Shown piece by piece: positions 1 through 3,779 of a stretch of 6,784 nucleotides of DNA. This stretch comes from Fidelibacterota bacterium (GTDB lineage: Bacteria > Fidelibacterota > Fidelibacteria > Fidelibacterales > Fidelibacteraceae). The stretch is from contig JAFGVT010000031.1 of assembly GCA_016937825.1 (NCBI GenBank), forward strand, positions 1-6,784, in the 5' to 3' direction. Each line of letters opens with the position of its first letter. Position 1 is the stretch's first letter. The notes beneath the pieces were generated by a model that saw only the letters and a program-made list of their open reading frames with translations, did no database searches and had not been told where the DNA came from. Position numbers and translations under genes: made by a program.

Positions 1-752
1 ATGGAGATCATGTCGGGACCGGTATGGCACATCACGTCCATATTCTTTGTCGCATCCCCGCAGACAAAGAGGGAGGAGTAGGCGCCCAGGCCCTTGATGT
101 GGGAGAAAATCTCTTTGAGCGGAAGATCAAGGTACTGAACGAACATGTCCGGGGAGATCTGCGAGATCACGGGATCTACGACAGCGACCACATCCATGCC
201 GGCTTCGATGTAAAGGGCGGTCATGGCCTTGCATACGCGGACGCAATAGGCAATGAGCGCATGAACCCTGTCCTCATCGGTATAGGTGTCCATGAACAGC
301 TCCGAGCCGCGAAGGTGCGTTGCCAGGGTCAGGGGTCCGCAGATCAGTCCGTAGAGGGCGGTCGTTTTCCCGACGGAGGCTTTCATGCGCCGCATCACAT
401 CCAGGACGAGCGGGATCCTTCCGTCATCCTTGCCGGGGATCTTTTCCGGAATGACAAATCCGGACTCCAGGGGATGGGTGATCACCGAGGGCGGACTGTC
501 GTCGGCCCAGAGAAGTTCACATCCCAGGACTTCCGCTTCCAGCTGCAGGTCGAAAACAACGGGCTGGCCGTCGGGCAGATAGGTTTCATGCACTTTCATC
601 AGAGAATCATATAATTTATCGGCATCCAGAAGGACCTCTTTGGCCGTGTAGCCGCAGAGCTTTCCGGCATGCACGCCGGCGAAGGGGACCCAGGGTGTAA
701 GGTCCGAAGGGCGTTGTTCCAGGGTGTTCCGTATGCGTTCTTTACCGGTCAT
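1..752 (-). CDS. Uroporphyrinogen decarboxylase (URO-D) family protein, MtaA/CmuA-type methyltransferase-like (3' end outside window)
   Basis: The minus strand reads open from ATG at 752 to the window edge, giving 250 codons and 2 bases with no stop, so the C-terminus is missing. URO-D family features seen in order are an N-terminal KERIRNTLEQRPSDLTPWVP block (residues 4-23), GPLTLATHLRG (139-149), a GMDVVAVVDPVISQISPDMF strand-loop (185-204), and a VCGDATKNMDVMC segment (230-242). Known members are HemE and the corrinoid:coenzyme M-type methyltransferases MtaA, MtbA and CmuA. The N-terminus lacks the HemE Arg-rich substrate motif, so a methyl-transfer or related role is more likely than haem synthesis. 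In the zinc-site region methyltransferases usually have H-x-C; here it reads F229-V-C231, with a further Cys at 242. The start overlaps the stop of the N-acetyltransferase-like gene by four bases (ATGA), implying translational coupling. No substrate can be assigned; corrinoid protein partners, if any, would lie to the left of the window. Confidence 0.85.
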   Translation of the reverse strand, partial: MTGKERIRNTLEQRPSDLTPWVPFAGVHAGKLCGYTAKEVLLDADKLYDSLMKVHETYLPDGQPVVFDLQLEAEVLGCELLWADDSPPSVITHPLESGFVIPEKIPGKDDGRIPLVLDVMRRMKASVGKTTALYGLICGPLTLATHLRGSELFMDTYTDEDRVHALIAYCVRVCKAMTALYIEAGMDVVAVVDPVISQISPDMFVQYLDLPLKEIFSHIKGLGAYSSLFVCGDATKNMDVMCHTGPDMIS

Positions 753-1501
753 TCCGCCTCCTTTCCGGATTTCGGGACATGCTGCGCCCTGTTCTTTTCA
801 AGCAAGGCGTTCGCAGCACCGATAAGATCATCATCCAGGTCAAAATAGGTTTTCAGGTAATACAGCGCTTTGTCCTGCTGATCGTATTTTTCGATATTGC
901 CGTTGCTGCGGATCTGGACATAGCTGCCGTTGATATAGATGAAGGTGTCGTCGATGAATCGCGAGGCGACGATGGCATTCAAATAATCAAAGGAGCGGAC
1001 CCAGTAATCCATGAAGACGGCCTCTTCAAGTGGAACGATGTGGAAAGAATAGCGCGTTTTATGCTGTCCGTTCGTTACGGTCTGCAGTTTGAATTGCCCC
1101 TTGCTTATATGATTGACGATAAAATCGATCGCCCCGTTCTTTTGGTGGGTCTCTTTGTCGAAGGAAAGCTCAAGCGGTGCGTTGATCAGGTATCCCGGAT
1201 CTATCAGATAATGGGATCCCCGGAATTCCGCAAGGGCAAAGAAATGCGGAAAATTCCGCCGGTGGATGTCCGCCCGGACCGGGTAGGCCTGTATGCCTTC
1301 GACGAGCAGTGAGCGCACCACCAGGTTCACCAGCGAAAAACAAGTTCCGCCGAAATGGAATTCCCGGTGTTCGGAAAGCACGGTCTTGCTGTCGCGCGGC
1401 CGTTTTTCCGGTTCCATTTCAAGCCGGAGTATCTTGCTGACATTCTCATAGGGAATGTTCTTCAGGATCGAAAAGAATTGTAATTCTTGCAGGTCTTTCA
1501 T
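749..1501 (-). CDS. Arylamine N-acetyltransferase (NAT)-like protein
   Basis: This is a 250-residue protein with the NAT cysteine-protease-like core. IPYENVS (17-23) corresponds to the family's IPFENL. FGGTCFSLVNL (50-60) carries the presumed catalytic Cys54, PHFFALAEF (85-93) carries His86, and YLIDPGYLINAPL (98-110) carries Asp101. The His-to-Asp spacing of 15 equals that of Salmonella NAT (H107, D122). NATs normally transfer acetyl from acetyl-CoA to arylamines or hydrazines through the Cys thioester; relatives acylate amines in natural-product pathways. Oddities: the usual RGGxCxExN motif is altered (no Arg before GG, no Glu after Cys), and the N-terminus is about 20 residues shorter than typical. 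An in-frame TAA lies 9 bases upstream of the ATG, so no earlier start is possible in this frame. No clear Shine-Dalgarno precedes the ATG. It is the first gene of the unit and overlaps the URO-D gene by ATGA. The fold is fairly certain; the substrate is unknown. Confidence 0.8.
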   Translation of the reverse strand: MKDLQELQFFSILKNIPYENVSKILRLEMEPEKRPRDSKTVLSEHREFHFGGTCFSLVNLVVRSLLVEGIQAYPVRADIHRRNFPHFFALAEFRGSHYLIDPGYLINAPLELSFDKETHQKNGAIDFIVNHISKGQFKLQTVTNGQHKTRYSFHIVPLEEAVFMDYWVRSFDYLNAIVASRFIDDTFIYINGSYVQIRSNGNIEKYDQQDKALYYLKTYFDLDDDLIGAANALLEKNRAQHVPKSGKEAE

Positions 1502-1608
1502 GTTGGAATTTTACTGAAAAAGAACTTCAGGAACAAAGATTAATAAATAAATATTTGCTGCCGGGAACATCGAAATACCGCATCATGATCGTTCATTTGA
1601 GCACAAGT

Positions 1609-1669
1609 ACTGAAAATCCCTGTAGAGTCTATCCGCCGAAGTCGGGACGAAGAAGGGGGCAGGCACCTC
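1609..1669 (+). repeat. Dispersed repeat fragment, left copy
   Basis: Two blocks here recur at 3133-3219 in the same orientation. ACTGAAAATCC followed by a near-identical TGT...TCTA tail (1609-1631) matches 3201-3219. The GTCGGGACGAA...GGGCAGGCACCTC block (1641-1669) matches 3133-3174 with a gap. The two blocks occur in opposite order in the two copies (A then B here, B then A on the right). They are therefore more likely fragments of a tandem or family repeat than a simple target-site duplication. Comparison was by eye; no alignment score was computed. Confidence 0.45.
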
Positions 1670-1698
1670 TTTGCAAGAATTCCGCTCCGGAAAACGCC

Positions 1699-1727
1699 TT
1701 GACAATACTTGTCGTAATGCGTAAATT
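1699..1727 (+). promoter_or_regulatory. Candidate sigma70-type promoter with embedded palindrome
   Basis: A perfect -35 hexamer TTGACA (1699-1704) is followed by a 17-base spacer and TAAATT (1722-1727, 4 of 6 matches to TATAAT). The palindrome GACAA-TAC-TTGTC (1701-1713) overlaps the -35 box and could be an operator. The promoter would read into the mini-ORFs at 1757-1872 and the lipoprotein gene. If the host is a Bacteroidota species, its main sigma factor uses different elements, so the match may be chance or may reflect foreign origin. Confidence 0.35.
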
Positions 1728-1756
1728 ATATTACTTAAAAATAAAGGCGAGGATAA

Positions 1757-1798
1757 ATGAAAAGCGGTTGTCAAATACTGTTTGGAGGTTTTGGTTGA
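1757..1798 (+). CDS. Possible leader mini-ORF (13 codons)
   Basis: ATG at 1757 opens a 13-codon frame encoding MKSGCQILFGGFG and ending with TGA at 1796-1798. A weak purine-rich stretch (GCGAGG) lies a few bases upstream. It sits 30 bases downstream of the candidate promoter. Its stop overlaps the TTG start of the next mini-ORF in a TTGA arrangement. I do not recognise the peptide. It could be a leader peptide or a chance frame in a gene-poor stretch. Confidence 0.2.
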   Translation: MKSGCQILFGGFG

Positions 1799-1872
1799 AA
1801 GGCCGCTTGGCATGTTACTGCCGCAATAAATGCTCAGATCATAAACAGGGTGAATTGGAATGCATCGCTTAA
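1795..1872 (+). CDS. Possible 25-residue Cys-rich small protein
   Basis: TTG at 1795 is preceded by a strong Shine-Dalgarno GGAGG (1784-1788) with 6-base spacing. It opens a frame of 25 codons ending with TAA at 1870-1872. The peptide contains ACYCRNKC (a C-x-C-x3-C arrangement) near its middle and a fourth Cys close to the C-terminus, a pattern compatible with metal binding or disulphides. The TTG overlaps the TGA stop of the preceding mini-ORF. The same frame is open upstream to 1555, so the stretch may be open by chance. No family is recognised. Confidence 0.25.
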   Translation: MKGRLACYCRNKCSDHKQGELECIA

Positions 1873-1947
1873 CTTACAAAGGAATTTGTCCGATTAACTT
1901 TGGGGACGCACATTGACTTATAACATTAATTTTTGGTTGGAGATGCA

Positions 1948-2976
1948 ATGAGAACAATTAAAATAATATTTCTGTTTTTTTTGTTATTATTCATAATCGG
2001 TTGTAACCAACCCTCCACTAACGATATAGAAATAATTAATATTCGTGTATGTTCATATTATGAAATGGATCTTGATTATCCCTATCTCTATATTGCCGGT
2101 TGGGAAGATGGATTATGGAAGCTTGATATAAGTAATGACAATTTCACTAAAACTTATATTCCTGTTTTGGATTCAATAGAAAGCATTAGCCGTATCGTCG
2201 ATATAACTGCTGAAGGAGAAGATATCATTATCAATACTTTTCCCGGCTTGTGGCGAAGTGAAGACAGAGGAGCAAATTGGATCAATATGGGGAATCATCT
2301 TTTAGAAAGCATTGACAGATTTCCAGGACAATCCGGCAAGCTCATTTTTGATAAATATGGCGGAACAGCTATATATTATTCAGACAATTACGGCACTACA
2401 TGGGATTCGGTAGAAACAGGAGTGTTAACTGCCGCCTCTATGATAGAAATGAATCCCTATCGTGAAGGAGAAGCTTGGATTTTCGGATATATGGCGGGAA
2501 CCGGAATGGGAATTCCCTATGTGTTTTGTGTGGATAGTTGCGGGCAACATTTAAAGACAGTAGTTGATATGGTAAATGAATTATTCAGTGAAGATGCAAC
2601 AAACCATGTAAATAGTATCGCTTTTGACCCAGATAATCCTGACAATATATTTTTATGTATAACCAATGATAGGAAATCAATTTTTAAATCTTCAAATGGT
2701 GGATTTAACTGGCAAGAACTACTTACAGATACATTGCAAATAAATTATATGTGTAATGATGCAGTAATATCGGATAAGTATTATGCATTATGTTATGATT
2801 ATGAGCTACATAAAGGCGAGCTATATTGTATTACAGATAATTTCCAAACATTTCAATTCTTGGGGGAATTGACTTTTACTAACACTAGCCCGTTGGATAT
2901 AATCCATGAACCCGTTCAAAATTTACTCCTTATAGGTGACTGTAGAGGTGTTACGATTGTTAAATTAGGTGATTAA
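1948..2976 (+). CDS. Lipoprotein with Asp-box (BNR/sialidase-like) beta-propeller repeats
   Basis: This is a 342-residue protein starting at ATG 1948. GGAG at 1939-1942 lies 5 bases upstream, which favours this start over the in-frame TTG at 1933. MRTIK is followed by a hydrophobic stretch (6-18) and the lipobox IIGC with lipidated Cys19. Asn at +2 is compatible with outer-membrane sorting in Gram-negatives. Asp-box motifs follow: SEDRGANW (104-111), SDNYGTTW (145-152) and SSNGGFNW (248-255), with a decayed one around TDNFQTFQ (296-303). DPDNPDNIF (227-235) precedes the third box, as is usual in YCF48/VPS10-like propellers. Such propellers are structural or ligand-binding; no sialidase catalytic residues are recognisable. 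Base composition differs sharply from the neighbours: 60-base samples at 2041 and 2701 have 20 and 17 G+C, against 35-40 in samples of the flanking operons. This suggests acquisition by transfer. The function is unknown. Confidence 0.85.
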   Translation: MRTIKIIFLFFLLLFIIGCNQPSTNDIEIINIRVCSYYEMDLDYPYLYIAGWEDGLWKLDISNDNFTKTYIPVLDSIESISRIVDITAEGEDIIINTFPGLWRSEDRGANWINMGNHLLESIDRFPGQSGKLIFDKYGGTAIYYSDNYGTTWDSVETGVLTAASMIEMNPYREGEAWIFGYMAGTGMGIPYVFCVDSCGQHLKTVVDMVNELFSEDATNHVNSIAFDPDNPDNIFLCITNDRKSIFKSSNGGFNWQELLTDTLQINYMCNDAVISDKYYALCYDYELHKGELYCITDNFQTFQFLGELTFTNTSPLDIIHEPVQNLLLIGDCRGVTIVKLGD

Positions 2977-2990
2977 TAGGAGGGTTTCTT

Positions 2991-3065
2991 TTGAAAAAGT
3001 TCATTATCGTTGTTGTAATGACCTTTCCCCAAAACCCGCATCAATACTTAAATAAGGGCGCATGA
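2991..3065 (+). pseudogene. Truncated start of a secreted-protein gene (remnant)
   Basis: A textbook Shine-Dalgarno AGGAGG (2978-2983) directly after the lipoprotein stop is followed, 7 bases on, by TTG. The frame begins MKKFIIVVVMTF, the basic-plus-hydrophobic start of a signal peptide. After that it turns into low-hydrophobicity sequence and stops at TGA 3063-3065, inside the terminator hairpin. The simplest reading is the second gene of a two-gene lipoprotein operon, cut off after its signal sequence by a deletion or recombination that joined it to the terminator. It may instead be a genuine 24-residue peptide. Confidence 0.4.
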
Positions 3066-3076
3066 GGCGCTCTTTT
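3054..3076 (+). terminator. Rho-independent terminator after the lipoprotein gene
   Basis: AAGGGCGC (3054-3061) pairs with GCGCTCTT (3067-3074) across the 5-base loop ATGAG. This gives an 8-pair stem with a single G-T wobble. The right arm runs into four consecutive T (3073-3076). It would end transcription of the lipoprotein unit and isolate it from the downstream operon. Confidence 0.65.
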
Positions 3077-3106
3077 ACCTACCGGGCAGTTTTTGGGCCC
3101 CACTAC

Positions 3107-3155
3107 GCTCTACTTCGTTCCGATCCCGAACGGTCGGCACGGAACTACGCAGAGC
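3107..3155. repeat. Imperfect inverted repeat
   Basis: GCTCT (3107-3111) pairs with AGAGC (3151-3155) and GTTCCG (3117-3122) pairs with CGGAAC (3140-3145). Both are symmetric about position 3131, with scattered pairs in between. The right arm overlaps the dispersed repeat copy. It could be a stem-loop of a small mobile or repeated element, or a transcribed structure; there is no adjacent T-run, so it is not a terminator. Confidence 0.4.
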
Positions 3156-3219
3156 TTCGCAGGGCAGGCACCTCGTCTTGTAACTTGCAGTGAACAGAGG
3201 ACTGAAAATCCTTGTGTCT
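3133..3219 (+). repeat. Dispersed repeat fragment, right copy, with tRNA-Phe-like anticodon arm
   Basis: This copy shares GTCGGcACG...GGGCAGGCACCTC (3133-3174) and ACTGAAAATCC...TGT...TCTA (3201-3219) with 1609-1669. Positions 3198-3214 fold as GAGGA-CTGAAAA-TCCTT, a 5-bp stem with a 7-base loop carrying GAA, as in bacterial tRNA-Phe, and are followed by GTGTC. No D-arm, T-arm (GGTTCGA) or acceptor stem can be found around it, so it is not a functional tRNA gene. It may be a tRNA-derived remnant or a coincidental stem-loop. Confidence 0.4.
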
Positions 3220-3241
3220 ACGTATAGATTAAGAAAATATC

Positions 3242-3269
3242 TGCAAATTGTATTTACACATGCAAATAC
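3242..3269. promoter_or_regulatory. Candidate operator upstream of the NuoE-like operon
   Basis: TGCAAAT occurs twice (3242-3248 and 3261-3267). GTATTT (3250-3255) forms a perfect inverted repeat with AAATAC (3264-3269) across 8 bases. The site lies 57 bases before the NuoE-like start, where a regulator of the operon could bind. It does not match the Rex or FNR consensus well. AT-rich sequence gives such repeats by chance fairly often. Confidence 0.2.
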
Positions 3270-3290
3270 CGAGATAAGGAGAAAAGAATT

Positions 3291-3329
3291 TTGAAAATTC
3301 CGGTGCTTTTCTTAAATTCATTCCGATGA
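3291..3329 (+). CDS. Leader ORF overlapping the NuoE-like start (12 codons)
   Basis: AAGGAG (3276-3281) is a strong Shine-Dalgarno, but it lies 44 bases from the ATG of the NuoE-like gene. At normal spacing (9 bases) it serves TTG 3291, which opens MKIPVLFLNSFR and stops at TGA 3327-3329. That stop overlaps the ATG at 3326 as ATGA. The NuoE-like ATG has no Shine-Dalgarno of its own, so the leader could deliver ribosomes by termination-reinitiation. The peptide resembles no known attenuator leader. Confidence 0.35.
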   Translation: MKIPVLFLNSFR

Positions 3330-3778
3330 ATAACACAATTATCGATGTGATCAAAAAATACGAAGGAATAAAGGGTTCCGCGATCCCGATCTTGCAGGAA
3401 GTTCAGGAGATAGAAGGGTATATTTCCAACGATACGATCCGTGAGATCTCCGCAGTGACCGGCATTCCTTCCGCCGAACTGTACGGCATCGCGACCTTCT
3501 ATTCCATGTTCCGCCTGAAACCCCAGGGAAGGCATACGATCAGGACCTGCAAGGGGACCGCCTGCCACGTGTCGGGAGCGGATACCATCGCATCCGCGAT
3601 ACGCACGCATTTGAAGCTCCCGGAAAATGAGAACACAACGGATGACGATCGCTTTACGGTTCTGGAGGTCGCCTGTCTGGGCTGCTGCAGTCTGGCCCCG
3701 GTCATCATGATCGACGACACGACCTACGGAAAGCTCACGATCGGCAAACTTGCCAGGATCCTGGACAGTTACACATAA
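3326..3778 (+). CDS. nuoE: NuoE-like [2Fe-2S] subunit of an NAD(P)H oxidoreductase / bifurcating complex (StnC/HydC/HndA type)
   Basis: This 150-residue protein has the usual length for the 24-kDa thioredoxin-like ferredoxin family. An N-terminal helical region (1-60) contains the conserved LQEVQEIEGYIS and ELYGIATFYSMFRLKP. The cluster motif follows: Cys75-x4-Cys80 in TCKGTACHVSGA and Cys117-x3-Cys121 in ACLGCCSLAP, the full set of four [2Fe-2S] ligands. It acts in the cytoplasm, passing electrons to or from the flavin subunit encoded next. An in-frame TAA at 3275-3277 and the lack of other start codons make ATG 3326 the only plausible start. The stop is followed after a single base by the next ATG, so the two are almost certainly co-translated. 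nuoE is used as the family name: no membrane complex I subunits are seen, and the neighbours point to a soluble complex. Confidence 0.93.
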   Translation: MNNTIIDVIKKYEGIKGSAIPILQEVQEIEGYISNDTIREISAVTGIPSAELYGIATFYSMFRLKPQGRHTIRTCKGTACHVSGADTIASAIRTHLKLPENENTTDDDRFTVLEVACLGCCSLAPVIMIDDTTYGKLTIGKLARILDSYT

Positions 3779-3779
3779 T

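Larger units (their letters stand above)
1502..1947. other. Intergenic region between divergent genes; left edge of the low-GC island
   Basis: This stretch separates the leftward NAT/URO-D unit from the rightward lipoprotein gene. The first 60 bases are very AT-rich and should hold the promoter of the leftward unit, but I cannot pick out a convincing one. Positions 1609-1669 hold a repeat fragment shared with 3133-3219. A perfect short palindrome TTCCG-CTC-CGGAA lies just after it, near 1680-1692, with no T-run on either side. Next come a sigma70-like promoter candidate (1699-1727), two overlapping mini-ORFs (1757-1872), and an inverted repeat ACAAA-GGAA-TTTGT (1876-1889). TAACTTTG at 1895-1902 fits the Bacteroidota -7 consensus TAnnTTTG, but no matching -33 element is seen. 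A longer open frame at 1555-1872 has no family resemblance and crosses the repeat fragment, so I do not call it a gene. Confidence 0.6.
2977..3325. other. Intergenic region between lipoprotein gene and NuoE-like operon
   Basis: This 349-base gap holds, in order, an orphan gene start (2991-3065), a terminator hairpin (3054-3076), an imperfect inverted repeat (3107-3155), the right copy of the dispersed repeat with a tRNA-like anticodon arm (3133-3219), an AT-rich stretch with short direct and inverted repeats (3242-3269), and a leader ORF (3291-3329). I find no confident -35/-10 or Bacteroidota-type promoter for the downstream operon, although the AT-rich stretch 3220-3270 is the natural place for one. 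Confidence 0.6.

Noticed and set aside
24..614. 196-codon plus-strand frame
   Set aside because: It is antisense to the URO-D-family gene, which has clear family motifs on the minus strand.
779..1312. 177-codon plus-strand frame
   Set aside because: It is a shadow of the NAT-like gene, whose catalytic triad reads on the minus strand.
1555..1872. 105-codon plus-strand frame as a single gene
   Set aside because: It crosses the dispersed repeat fragment and the promoter candidate and has no recognisable domain. Only the last 25 codons have a ribosome site.
3162..3240. Functional tRNA-Phe gene
   Set aside because: The anticodon arm is good, but no T-loop GGTTCGA, D-arm or acceptor stem can be paired around it.
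3242..3269. Rex or FNR binding site upstream of the redox operon
   Set aside because: The inverted repeat GTATTT/AAATAC does not match either consensus, so it is kept only as an unnamed operator candidate.
3750..3779. Upstream TTG start for the NuoF-like gene
   Set aside because: It would add ten residues unlike the domain start and overlap the preceding gene. ATG 3780, one base after the stop, fits the family.
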